Positions 8,880-17,308 of a stretch of DNA of 64,000 nucleotides are shown here, piece after piece. The position numbers were made by a program, and so were the translations under genes. Below the pieces are notes generated by a model, which was given only the letters and a program-made list of their open reading frames with translations, had not been told where the DNA came from and did not search any database. Origin of the DNA: Bradyrhizobium sp. 186 (lineage in GTDB: Bacteria; Pseudomonadota; Alphaproteobacteria; Rhizobiales; Xanthobacteraceae); contig NZ_CP082165.1 of the NCBI RefSeq assembly GCF_023101685.1, positions 1 to 64,000 of the forward strand, given 5' to 3'. The stretch's first letter is position 1; every line of letters begins with the position of its first letter.

Positions 8880-10250
8880 TTAAGACGTCAATCCGGTCTC
8901 GACAGCTGGTTCGTTCAGGACCTCGTTTGGGTCCGCAGCCTTTACGATTATCAGCAACAGCAAGCCGGACAGCAGATAGGCTGCCACAATAAGATAGGTG
9001 CTGTAGAGCGAGTTACCAGTCGTCGCGGAAATATAACCCGTGAGGGAAGGTGCGACAGCCGGGCCGAGATTGCCGAGGCTGCTGATGAGCGCGATGCCGC
9101 CGGCGGCGCTCGCCTTGGACAGGTACTCGGTGATGGTGGTGAAGAACAACGGCGTCGCCGAAATGAACCCGAGGCCGGCGAGCGTCAGGCCTATGACCGA
9201 CGCCACCAAATTGCCGTGGGAAAATGTGATGGCCAACAGGCCGACTGCCGCGACGGCGACGCAGGTGGCGTAGTGCCATCGCCGCTCTCTGGTCTTGTCC
9301 GAGTGACGCCCCATCAGAATCGTGCCGATGATGCCTGCGATCTGCGGCAAGGTGGCAAGCAGACCTACGTGCAACAGATCGGCCACGCCCCAGCTTTTGA
9401 TCAGCGAGGGAATCCAGAACACCATGGTGTAGGTCGCGCCCAGCAGCAGAAAGTAGGTGAACGAGAGGCCGTAGACTTTCGGATCCTTCAGCATCTGGAA
9501 GAATCCGGCGTGGTGCGCGGACTCGACATCCTTGTGATCGTGATCGAGTTGGAAGCGCAGCGCCGTTTTTTCCTCGGTGCTCAGCCACTTGGCGTCTTCA
9601 GGTTTATCCTTAAGATAGAAGTAGGCGGCAAGACCGAGGATCGACGCCGGCAAGCCCTGGGAAATGAAGAGCCACTGCCAGCCATGCCAGCCTTCGATGT
9701 CGTTGAAATACTTCATCGTTGCGCCGGAAAGCGGACCGGCGATCACTGACGCGATGGCCGTCGCGGTCATGAACATCGCGATGATCTGGCCGCGCCGCGC
9801 CGAAGGGTACCAGTAAGTCAGATAGAGAATGATGCCAGGGAAAAAGCCCGCTTCGAGCGCGCCGAGCAGAAACCGGGCCACGTAGAATTGCAGCGGCGTC
9901 TGCACGAACGCCATGGCGCATGCGACAAGGCCCCACGTGAACATGATGCGTAGCAGGGTCTTGCGAACACCGATGCGCTCAAGCAGCAGGTTGCTGGGTA
10001 CTTCGAACAGGAAGTAGCCGACGAAGAATATGCCCGCGCCGAAGCCGTATGTCGCATCGCTGAAAGTCAGCGTCTGCTTCATTTGAAGCTGGGCATATCC
10101 GATATTGATGCGATCCAGAAACGCGATCATGTAACAAAGAATCAGGAAGGGTAGAATCCGCCAACCGATCTTGGAGAACAGCTTTGTGACGGCGATTGGC
10201 TCCTTTTCAGCGGAAGGAATTGTACCGACGCTGGTTGCATGGATAGCCAT
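8880..10250 (-). CDS. MFS transporter, anion:cation symporter-like
   Basis: 456 residues and about 12 membrane helices. The N-terminal block (FLDRINIGYAQLQMKQTL, then GYFLFEVPSNLLLERIGVRK) is characteristic of the ACS branch of MFS, which takes up organic acids such as tartrate, phthalate, galactonate or hydroxyphenylacetate. GAGGGGAG precedes the ATG by 7 bp. A copy of the putative TetR operator lies about 290 bp upstream, and it converges with the catabolic run at a shared terminator. Inference: importer of the acid that the CoA ligase activates. Confidence 0.9.
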   Translation of the reverse strand: MAIHATSVGTIPSAEKEPIAVTKLFSKIGWRILPFLILCYMIAFLDRINIGYAQLQMKQTLTFSDATYGFGAGIFFVGYFLFEVPSNLLLERIGVRKTLLRIMFTWGLVACAMAFVQTPLQFYVARFLLGALEAGFFPGIILYLTYWYPSARRGQIIAMFMTATAIASVIAGPLSGATMKYFNDIEGWHGWQWLFISQGLPASILGLAAYFYLKDKPEDAKWLSTEEKTALRFQLDHDHKDVESAHHAGFFQMLKDPKVYGLSFTYFLLLGATYTMVFWIPSLIKSWGVADLLHVGLLATLPQIAGIIGTILMGRHSDKTRERRWHYATCVAVAAVGLLAITFSHGNLVASVIGLTLAGLGFISATPLFFTTITEYLSKASAAGGIALISSLGNLGPAVAPSLTGYISATTGNSLYSTYLIVAAYLLSGLLLLIIVKAADPNEVLNEPAVETGLTS

Positions 10251-11306
10251 TTGTTTACTCCCCTCATTTGTATTCCCACGGAGTCTTTTGCTCCGAGTTG
10301 GAACGTATTTGCTGTCTTACTCCTTGACGCCGGGTGCGCCGCGATAACCACGGCGGCTGACGTTCCGCATAATAAAATCTGAAATGTTGGACAAGGGTCG
10401 TTCGGGATCGTGGCCGGTAGCGCCGTGCGCACAGCTCCGGATCCTTTGAGCGCCCTCGGGTACGCAGTCGGCATCGTGATCGACTTTCGGGCAAGAACCA
10501 AGGCCAAACGGCCATGCCAGCTTCAAAAGATTATCACTAATCTATCAGTCGCTTGATTGTTTAGCAACACGCGCGTCGGGCTGTCCCGGATATACTGTGA
10601 ACGGGGGGCGCGCTGCTGCTACCAGTATCTGGTGGGGTCGGCCGGGGCGTGTATCCAGATCACTGGCGACGCCGTCTCCTAACGGCTGCAGGTCTCTTCG
10701 ATTTGAACGTGCCCCCGCGGGCACGGGAGCTGTCGCCGCTGAAGTTCCAGCCTATCTAGCTTCTAAAACTGCGAACACATGAGCAAAAGGTATTGAGAGG
10801 ACGGAAATGCGGCTCGCCCTTGCTAAGCCGTGTACCTACCAGCCATCGCTGCCGGTCTCGACGATGTCGCAGTCGCTGAAGCCTATGCCCTGCTACGTAC
10901 AGGTATGGCCGATGTCGCTCGAACTTTGACAAGTGTGAGTGCGGACGCGCGAAACAGCCTTGGCTCGGCTGGAGCACTTCCTGAAGTTCGTAACCGCGTA
11001 CAGTCTTCACGCCGCATATCATTGGCTTCAAGATTTGCCGGAGCAGATCGAATGCAAGGTAATGAGCGGCGCTACAGTACGAACTGCGGGCGCATGTACC
11101 GCATGTGCTGAAAGGTGGCATGCGGTTCGCTCGTCTTGATGCGGGCAGGTGAGCGGCCGCCGAACGGTGTGCGGTCAAGGCGACTGATCACGGCAATTTT
11201 CCTGGTGTACCAGGGAGCAATCTTCAGGTGCGCTTTCCCGATAATACGGATAGAGTGTGAAATCAATTTGGCGCTATGCAATTCACCTTACTCGCATGAG
11301 GTTTCT
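10251..11306. other. 1.06-kb stretch with no convincing gene
   Basis: Apart from the MFS promoter and the operator copy at 10542-10557, I see no ORF with a plausible protein. Frames at 10756-11178 (minus) and 10830-11139 (plus) overlap each other and lack recognisable features. It marks the transition from core genes to the accessory island. Confidence 0.5.
10542..10557 (+). promoter_or_regulatory. Candidate TetR operator, site 4 (before MFS)
   Basis: CTATCAGTCGCTTGAT differs by one base from the reverse complement of site 1. It lies upstream of the MFS gene, linking transporter and catabolic genes to one regulator by inference. Confidence 0.5.
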
Positions 11307-11942
11307 GTGAGCGCTCTACGCAATATTTTTAAGCTCGTTTGGGCCACCGCCATGCTCGCTTCAGCGAGCGCTGCCCTCGCTGTATTCATTAATTCGGTTG
11401 CTAGCCCTCAGGGTCGGCTTGGCCTTCGTGCGTGCCTAGAATACGTGGTCGGCCAAAGAACAGCGTGCTCGATAGAACCTTTTTATCCCTGGGTCGGTAT
11501 TTTAGTTCTGTTGTCGTCAGCGACTCTTTGGCTAGCGTTGACGATGTACTCAGGCTTTCAATTCAGTGAACGTAAGTTCGGACCGGCCCTAGTAGCTGGC
11601 GTAGCAGCAACGGCCATTTTCTTGGTTGCAATATTTCCCCTTGAACAGCAAAAGGACTCCACTGGGACGACTTCGTCCGAAGACACGCCACTCATATTCC
11701 ATACTCCGAAAGAAATGGAGGAGGGCGAAACGGCTACCGTCTTTGCGGTATTACAGTCACCTCCCCAATTCCTTCCCCGCAAGCGTAATCAGGCTCAAAC
11801 CCTGAATTTGAAGGCATATCCACGTATGTACGCAACCTTGAGCGGTATCGGATTTGCAATCGACCCCCCTGGAGCCCAACTGTACGCATACGACGAAGAC
11901 CGCCTGATTGACGCATGCGCGCGGGCACGGCGAGCTCTATGA
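11307..11942 (+). CDS. Hypothetical membrane protein, 3' end probably cut by IS66
   Basis: About 211 residues from a GTG preceded by ATGAGG. It has three hydrophobic segments (near residues 8-30, 62-85 and 95-112 of this start) and then a soluble tail rich in Pro, Glu and Thr (DTPLIFHTPKEMEEGE). The tail includes a GIGFAIDPPGAQLYAYDEDR segment. The last dozen codons look like the end of the neighbouring IS66 element, so the original C-terminus may be lost. No family recognised. The longer frame from 11115 has no supporting ribosome site. Confidence 0.5.
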   Translation: MSALRNIFKLVWATAMLASASAALAVFINSVASPQGRLGLRACLEYVVGQRTACSIEPFYPWVGILVLLSSATLWLALTMYSGFQFSERKFGPALVAGVAATAIFLVAIFPLEQQKDSTGTTSSEDTPLIFHTPKEMEEGETATVFAVLQSPPQFLPRKRNQAQTLNLKAYPRMYATLSGIGFAIDPPGAQLYAYDEDRLIDACARARRAL

Positions 11943-11958
11943 TGGCGTTGCGTGAAGA

Positions 11959-13695
11959 TCAGGCGGCCTGCTGATCGGCGGGCTTGTCGCCTTGGCGCAG
12001 GAGCTTCCATCCCCAGGGCAGCAGTTCGTGCAGACGCGATGCGGGAAGATCGGCGATACGGGCGAGGACGTCGGCGAGCCAGGCCTTGGGATCGACGTCG
12101 TTGAGGCGACAGGTCGTGATCATCGTCAGCATGATGGCGGCACGGTCGGCGCCACGCTGGCTGCCAGCGAAGGTCCAGTTGCGCCTTCCCAAGGCGATGC
12201 CTCTCAATGCGCGCTCAGCGCAATTGTTGGTCAAGCAGATCCTGCCATCGTCGAGGAAGCGGGCGAAGTCGTCCCAGCGCCTGAGCATGTAGTTCATAGG
12301 CTTCAGGACCTCGGAGGAGCGCGAGAGGTTTTCGCGCTCACGCAGCAACCAGGCGTGCATGTCCTCGAGAAGCGGCTTGCTCTTTTCCTGGCGCACGGCG
12401 CGCCGCTCGTCGGCGCCGCGGCCGTTGATGGCACGCTCGATCTCGAACAACGCATCGAGGCGTCTGACCGCCTCCAGCGCGATCGGAGAGACCGGTTTGC
12501 CCTTCTTACCTTCCCGAGCATTTTTCTCGATGTCAGCCAACTCGAAGAAGCCCCGCCGCGCATGGGCCAGGCAAAACGCCGGTGTGATCGGCATCGCTTT
12601 CTTTTGCGGGTCGAACAGCGGCTCGAAGCCGTTGTAGCAATCGGCTTGCAGGATACCGGCGAAGGCGGCCAGATGCTTCTGGGGGTGCTCGCCTCGTCGG
12701 TCGCTCGAGGCGTAATAGACCGCCGCCGGCGGCGCAGGCCCGGCGAAGGGCCGGTCATCCCGCACATAAGTCCAGATCCGCCCGGTCGTGCACTTGCCCT
12801 TCGCCAGGATACGGATGGTGGTGTCGTCGCCATGCAGGCGCTCGGCCGCGAGTACATGGCGTTCGATCAAGTGGAAGAGCGGCATGACGGCAAAGGTCCC
12901 GTGGCCGACCTGGTCGGCCAGGGTCGACAACGGCAGGTCGATCCCCTCGGCCTTAAAGCGCGCGCTCTGGCGGTTGAGCGGGATATGCATGCCGAACTTG
13001 TCGAACAGGATCGTCGCCAGCAATTGTGGGCCGATGAAGCCGCGCGGCGTGGCATGGAACGGCGCGGGCGGCTGGCTGATCTTCTCGCAATCGCGGCAGG
13101 TGAACTTCTCGCGTACCGTCTCGATGACCTTGAAGCAGCGCGGGATCTCCTCCAGCGTCTTGGTCACATCCTCACCGATCTTCGCCAGCCGCGATCCACC
13201 GCAGCAGGCGCAGCTCGTTGGAGCCTCAATGACGACGCGCTCGCGTTCGATGTCATCCGGCCATGGCTTGCGCACCGGCCGCTTGCGCGTGAAGGCGCGT
13301 ACGCTCTGCGCCCTTGCCGCCGCGGCCTGCGCGGCGAGCTCATCCTCGCTCGCCGTGGTGACGAGTTCTTCAAGTTCCAATTCCAACTGCTCGATCAGCC
13401 GCGCCGTGCGCTCGGAACGCGGCCCGTACAGTTCGCGTTTGAGCTTCTCGATCCGCAGCTCGAGATGCGCGATCAGCGCCTCATTGTCCGACAGCTTCGC
13501 CCGCGCGTTCGCCGCTTCGGCTTGCCAATTGATGGCTTCGGCCTGTATCCGGCTGACCTTCGCCGCGGCCGCATCGCGTTCGACCTCGACCCTCAGCCGC
13601 GCTTCGCGTTCAGCCCGCAACGCCTCACGTTCGATCAACAGCGCCGCCTGGGCGCTGGCGAGATCCGAAGGAAGGTCATCCGGCTTCAAACTCAT
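11959..13695 (-). CDS. tnpC: IS66 transposase (TnpC)
   Basis: 578 residues, full length for IS66 transposases. It has an N-terminal coiled coil rich in Ala/Glu/Arg, a zinc-binding segment (CACCGG at about 170, paired with CRDC), and the DDE catalytic core. DDE candidates are the Asp in HGDDTTI, the Asp in QADCYNGFEPL and the Glu in NNCAERALRG. The C-terminal IS66 extension (LLPWGWK) is present. It looks intact, but with tnpA and tnpB damaged the element may no longer move on its own. Confidence 0.93.
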   Translation of the reverse strand: MSLKPDDLPSDLASAQAALLIEREALRAEREARLRVEVERDAAAAKVSRIQAEAINWQAEAANARAKLSDNEALIAHLELRIEKLKRELYGPRSERTARLIEQLELELEELVTTASEDELAAQAAAARAQSVRAFTRKRPVRKPWPDDIERERVVIEAPTSCACCGGSRLAKIGEDVTKTLEEIPRCFKVIETVREKFTCRDCEKISQPPAPFHATPRGFIGPQLLATILFDKFGMHIPLNRQSARFKAEGIDLPLSTLADQVGHGTFAVMPLFHLIERHVLAAERLHGDDTTIRILAKGKCTTGRIWTYVRDDRPFAGPAPPAAVYYASSDRRGEHPQKHLAAFAGILQADCYNGFEPLFDPQKKAMPITPAFCLAHARRGFFELADIEKNAREGKKGKPVSPIALEAVRRLDALFEIERAINGRGADERRAVRQEKSKPLLEDMHAWLLRERENLSRSSEVLKPMNYMLRRWDDFARFLDDGRICLTNNCAERALRGIALGRRNWTFAGSQRGADRAAIMLTMITTCRLNDVDPKAWLADVLARIADLPASRLHELLPWGWKLLRQGDKPADQQAA

Positions 13696-13739
13696 GAAGC
13701 CAGTGAATCAGATTTCCCGGTAGGTTCAATCGCAGAATG

Positions 13740-14066
13740 CTATCCAACTCGCGTTGGACGCAAAGTTTCTTGAGGATTCCGCCAGTCGATCCCAGATAGC
13801 AGGTAAGAAAGCTGCGCCGGAGAGATCGTCACGGCTTCACCGGCAGCCGAAGGCCAGATGAATCTTCCTCTTTCGAGTCTTTTTGTAAACAGGCACGCCC
13901 CCTGAGAATCGTGCCAGATGATTTTTATCAGATCTGAACGGCGCCCCCTGAAGCAAAACAAATGACCCCCCAGTGGGTCATGCTTCAAGACCTCCTGCAC
14001 CTGCAAAGCCAGGCTCGGAAAGCCGCGCCGCATATCGGTATGGCCCGTCGCCAGCCATAACCTAAC
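13740..14066 (-). pseudogene. tnpB: IS66 accessory protein TnpB, N-terminally broken
   Basis: The frame gives the conserved TnpB sequence VRLWLATGHTDMRRGF, a core with LFCFRGRRSDLIKI, and a C-terminus WRNPQETLRPTRVG. Upstream of VRLW an in-frame TGA replaces the usual start region. A deletion of two bases around GGTTAGG would explain it. TnpB is needed for IS66 transposition in many members. Confidence 0.8.
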
Positions 14067-14166
14067 CGCTCAAGGTTACTTTGCACAACCGATTGCATAA
14101 GTCTAGGAACCGGCAATTGTGCTTCATCGTATCCCACATGATAGCCGTCGCCGGATCGTCTAAACA

Positions 14167-14328
14167 GTGAAAAGAATAAAGTCGGACGTGGTTGAAGAAA
14201 GGTGCCCGGCCTGCAACGGCACCGGCTTCCTACCAGTCATCACGCAGCCTGCCCCAGGTCGAAGGATTTATCCTCCGCGCTGTACGAAGTGCGATGGTAA
14301 AGGTCAAATTGAAAAGGCCACCAATTGA
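14167..14328 (+). CDS. Small zinc-finger protein with two CxxCxGxG motifs
   Basis: A 53-residue protein from a GTG start. It contains CPACNGTG and CTKCDGKG, separated by a Pro/Arg-rich linker (QPAPGRRIYPPR). These are the DnaJ-type zinc-binding repeats, each giving half of a zinc site, so one zinc ion is expected. Similar stand-alone mini-proteins are common in bradyrhizobia and are of unknown function. Its last 89 bases overlap the 3' end of the convergent DUF6894-like gene. No strong ribosome site is visible. Confidence 0.65.
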   Translation: MKRIKSDVVEERCPACNGTGFLPVITQPAPGRRIYPPRCTKCDGKGQIEKATN

Positions 14329-14584
14329 GTCGGCCTAGCGCCGGTCTATAGTAAACTGTGCCTCTGACCACACACAGAGTGCGCTCGCCATCAGATACTT
14401 CGGTGGTGAGGTAGGCGTTAGCGGCGACGGAGTCCGCAGTGTTTCCGAGCGCCGTGGGCGTCAGATGGACAGCGTGGGCGCACGCATCATCCAGTTTCTC
14501 AAATAGACGGCCTAGCCGATCCACCTCCAACCGGCCTTTCACATGCTGACGAAAATAGATTGTTTTGCATAGGCGCTTCTCCAT
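14240..14584 (-). CDS. DUF6894-like small protein
   Basis: 114 residues. The pattern of an aromatic start (IYFRQH), VDRLGRLFEKLDDACAHAV and a later strand pair (LTTEVSDGERTLCVVRGTV) resembles the DUF6894 fold frequent in Bradyrhizobium and Methylobacterium. The C-terminal 30 residues are antisense to the zinc-finger gene and may be dispensable. Function unknown. Confidence 0.55.
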   Translation of the reverse strand: MEKRLCKTIYFRQHVKGRLEVDRLGRLFEKLDDACAHAVHLTPTALGNTADSVAANAYLTTEVSDGERTLCVVRGTVYYRPALGRLNWWPFQFDLYHRTSYSAEDKSFDLGQAA

Positions 14585-15098
14585 AAAGGCGGGAGCGCAA
14601 CACTCTCAGTCACCGATGGATGCCGAGGGCGGGGCGGTGATATCCGGGTTGCTATCGACCGACAGTTCCCCCCGCCGTCCGTTAGGCCACAAAGCGGTTC
14701 TGAAAAATTCCTGGAAGCGTCGGTATCGACCGTGCGCGGTTCAGATCGCCGAGATTGATACGATTGAGCCATGGGATCACTCATTTCGTTACCTTGCCCC
14801 TTCGATGCGATACGTTTTGGAAGCTAGCTTGCGGGAGGGTATGTTGAAGATCGTGTGCAAGTGGAGAGTGGGAAAAGACTGCGACGAGACTGGTGAAGTG
14901 GTGTCAGGACGCCATCACTGCCCCCGGGCACCCCACTTTGGCGTTGGCGACGATCTCAATGGTTGCTGCCGCGACCATAGTTTTTCTTGTGCACGCGATA
15001 TTCGGTTAAGCAGGCCGATGTACTGACCTGCCATCATCGCAGTAAGGCGCGTCATCTGGGTCAGCGCGATTTGGCGGGGTTGCCGCTGGCAAGTTTCA
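14585..15098. other. 514-bp stretch without a recognised gene
   Basis: Frames exist on both strands but overlap each other and carry no recognisable motif. Probably promoter sequence plus decayed island DNA. Confidence 0.4.
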
Positions 15099-15769
15099 AT
15101 GCGGCTTTTTGTCTCTCCGGGGTTTCTGTTCTCTTTGGCTGAAAGCATGGTTGTTACAAAGAGATTAATCCACCAGCCAGCCTGGCGTAATACGTCGGAG
15201 CATATCTCCAGCAAACGTTCGAACCCGCAACTTGTTCAGCACGTGGTTCTCTGGAGATTCTACCTGGACCGAATTTTGAAACCCGTAATATGCACGCTCG
15301 CGGCCATCTACTTCTTGGTAGACGCAATCTTTATGACTGTCGCTAGACCTTTGGCCAACTGGATTGCCGAGTACTGGATATTCCGAAGCCTTCGCGTCTG
15401 GATAGGTTCGCTGCGCCCTTATCCCGCTCTAGCCTTGCTTGCTGTGCCTGTGATCGTTCTTGAACCGGTTAAGCCAGCTGCCGCGCGGGCCACGTCACGA
15501 CGGGCATGATTGTCTTGGTCGTAGGCGAAATTCTTAAGCTTGTGCTTGTTGAACGCCTCTTTTGCGTGAGCCGCGACAAGCTCATGTCGATACCCGCATT
15601 TGCTTGGACATATGGGAAATACTGGCAGGCCAAGGACTGGCTGGAATCTCTTGAGGCGTGGCAGACCACGCAGCGCTGGATGCGTCTCGCCCAATATGTC
15701 GTCCGCCGTTACGTTCAGAGAATGAAAGCGAGCCACAAGCTAGAACGCCTCCCCGTACAATTCCGCTGA
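15099..15769 (+). pseudogene. Membrane protein of accessory-island type, frameshifted
   Basis: The first frame carries hydrophobic helices and SLRVWIGSLRPYPALALLAVPVIVLEPVKPAA, then leaves frame near 15480. The second frame continues as GHVTTGMIVLVVGEILKLVL, then ERLFCVSRDKLMSIPAFAW and a charged tail. The two halves make sense only as one protein of about 200 residues with an amphipathic C-terminus. I recognise the style as a conserved bradyrhizobial membrane protein of unknown function. The exact start is uncertain; ATGs at 15099 and 15147 are candidates. Confidence 0.65.
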
Positions 15770-15776
15770 CGCTTCC

Positions 15777-15980
15777 ATGCGATACTTTTTTCACATCTTG
15801 GACGGCCCGAAAGTCTTTCCAGACGAAGTTGGAAAACGCCTTTCGAGTCCAGAAGAAGCTATACGTCAGGCCATATTCCTTGCTGCCGAATTGAGTAAGG
15901 CAGGCGAGTTCTGCCGGTCGAATCTCATATTAGTGGTAGACGAGAATGGACAACGTATCTTTGAGTGCCAGGCTTCATAG
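15777..15980 (+). CDS. DUF6894 family protein
   Basis: 67 residues beginning MRYFFHILDGPKVFPDEVGK, the typical DUF6894 N-terminus, then SSPEEAIRQAIFLAAEL and a closing strand LILVVDENGQRIFE. The family is small, widespread in Rhizobiales and without assigned function. It starts 7 bp after the membrane pseudogene, so it may have been in its operon. Confidence 0.8.
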   Translation: MRYFFHILDGPKVFPDEVGKRLSSPEEAIRQAIFLAAELSKAGEFCRSNLILVVDENGQRIFECQAS

Positions 15981-16058
15981 AGACGCTGGGCGCGCCATCG
16001 GTGATTGCTAATTTAGTTTGATGTGTTAGAAGCGCCTTCCCCAAAAATTGGAGCAACG

Positions 16059-16151
16059 ATGGCTAAGGCTAAAAAGATTGTGCGACGTGAATGGACGGAT
16101 CCCCGAAGCAAGAGAAGTCCACCTTTCGCGGAAAGATCGCAAGGTGCTTGA
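16059..16151 (+). pseudogene. Small HTH-type protein truncated by an IS630 scrap
   Basis: After a good GGAG box the frame begins MAKAKKIVRREWT, the N-terminus of a family of about 60-residue bradyrhizobial proteins with a Myb/SANT-like helix-turn-helix. At residue 14 it switches into sequence identical to the 5' end of the IS630 transposase gene and stops at residue 30. Only the basic leader remains. Confidence 0.65.
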
Positions 16152-16193
16152 GGCGTGTTGTCGCTCGCCGGTGACGTTGCAGCGCGATCTGAC
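16097..16193 (+). mobile_element. IS630 transposase 5' fragment
   Basis: About 97 bases match the reverse complement of 29000-29096, the first ~32 codons of the IS630 transposase. They include the segments coding VHLSRKDRKVLEACCRSP, and the match ends abruptly after the QRD codons. No IS end or target duplication is visible, so it is a leftover or a recombination scar. Confidence 0.8.
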
Positions 16194-16621
16194 GGAGTGA
16201 AACGACCTGTGGAAGATTGTCAGAAGAAAATCGAGCAGATCCTTACGCGATCACCTGCGAGCAGAGACTGGGGCTTCTGCGCCTAGGGAGACGCTTCTCC
16301 CGCGATTGGAGGAGGAATATTCCTCTTTCCGATTTTTTCAGGAGATGCCACAGAAGCCAAAATCTCGAGCGGCCCATATCTCCTGACGAGGCGCATGTGA
16401 GTGCGTCGCGCGGCCCCCGGCCCAGTGTGTGTAGCTAAAAACCTGACTGCCTGGCGAAAACTCTCAGAAACAGAGGGGCGATCTATTCCAAATTTAGTCG
16501 CGAAATCTCGCCCGCTACACTCGCACATAATCGCCGTCGACAGGTCGGCAGTGTTTGTTTAAACGACTCGGCAGGTGTACGACAATCATACGGCTTTGCC
16601 AGATGGAAGGCAGCCTCGGTC
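16152..16621. other. 470-bp stretch without a supported gene
   Basis: Beyond the IS630 scrap, two overlapping opposite-strand frames (16217-16438 plus, 16283-16528 minus) are present. Neither has recognisable features or a good ribosome site. Confidence 0.4.
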
Positions 16622-16813
16622 ATGACTCCCGATCAATCCAAGAAATTAAAGATTGGGCAACGCGTCGCCTGGCACGACAGCGCGACTGATCAAGGCACAG
16701 TCACAGCTAGCGATTGGTCTGGCGTGCGGATTGCCTGGGATAATGGGAAAGACCAATTCTTTCACCACAACAACATGACCGAAGTCGAAGTGGCTAGAGC
16801 TAATTTGCAATAA
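16622..16813 (+). CDS. Small conserved-type hypothetical protein
   Basis: 63 residues. It reads as a compact beta-rich domain: KIGQRVAWHDSATDQGTVT, then SGVRIAWDNGKDQFFHHNNM. This resembles small SH3-like barrels seen in phage and island genes. No catalytic motif. Codon use looks coding. Function unknown. Confidence 0.6.
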   Translation: MTPDQSKKLKIGQRVAWHDSATDQGTVTASDWSGVRIAWDNGKDQFFHHNNMTEVEVARANLQ

Positions 16814-16825
16814 CCGTCGGTATCG

Positions 16826-17074
16826 TTAGGCTTGCAGCACCCACGGATCAGTTGTCTGGTATCTGACTATGTACTGATCGACGTGAGCGCACCACTCGCA
16901 TTCATAGGTCCGCATATCGTGACCGGGTTTTGCTGGCTCAATCCGGCGCAAGATCAGGCGGTGACCGCAACTCGTACATGGCGGAGGTTGCGGTTCGGCG
17001 GGAGGCAAGCGCGGAGAATGGCTCTTCCAATTCTCTCTTTGCTTGTGAAGCGGAAGCCTGTCACTGTCAGTCAC
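16826..17074 (-). CDS. Small zinc-ribbon protein
   Basis: 82 residues from a GTG start. A disordered Pro-rich N-terminus is followed by CTSCGHRLILRRIEPAK and TYECEWCAHVDQYIVRY. The four cysteines (CxxC...CxxC) form a likely zinc ribbon of a kind frequent in Bradyrhizobium accessory regions. Role unknown; nucleic-acid binding is possible. It converges with the preceding gene, leaving a 12-bp gap. Confidence 0.65.
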   Translation of the reverse strand: MTDSDRLPLHKQRENWKSHSPRLPPAEPQPPPCTSCGHRLILRRIEPAKPGHDMRTYECEWCAHVDQYIVRYQTTDPWVLQA

Positions 17075-17193
17075 ATGGCACCATAAGAGCAGTGAACGAG
17101 TCAGCGTGACCGCGATTCAAGTGCGATGGGTATGGATTCGTTCCGCCGCTTTTTGGGATTGCAGGACGGCATCTACGAACAAGAGACGTAAAC

Positions 17194-17308
17194 ATGAAGG
17201 GGCTCCTTCTTTTAGCCTGCATTCTTCTCGGCCTGCTATTGCTCGTGCTCTGCGGCGTACCGCCATGGGGTATCGCCCTAATCGTCTTCGGCCTGTTCTT
17301 CCTCTTAG
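17194..17308 (+). pseudogene. Small membrane protein cut by the IS701/IS5 composite
   Basis: The frame begins MKGLLLLACILLGLLLLVL and has a second hydrophobic helix, WGIALIVFGLFFLL. At residue 38 it enters the IS701 end at 17309 and acquires an artificial tail. The original gene was a two-helix membrane peptide or the start of something longer. Confidence 0.5.

Larger units (their letters stand above)
11920..14066 (-). mobile_element. IS66-family element, decayed (tnpC intact, tnpB broken, tnpA missing)
   Basis: The transposase tnpC and most of tnpB are recognisable, but nothing resembling tnpA is found on the promoter side. The tnpB N-terminus runs into a stop codon. The left boundary near 11920 is estimated from where the neighbouring ORF loses its character; no clear terminal inverted repeat pair or target duplication was found. 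Confidence 0.75.

Noticed and set aside
10756..11178. Overlapping opposite-strand frames upstream of IS66
   Set aside because: Neither has a ribosome site, recognisable composition or motif.
11992..13773. A 593-residue frame antisense to the IS66 transposase
   Set aside because: No motif, and the opposite strand encodes an unmistakable full-length TnpC.
16283..16528. Minus-strand frame of 81 residues
   Set aside because: Parts look natural, but there is no start signal, no family likeness and an equally open frame on the other strand.
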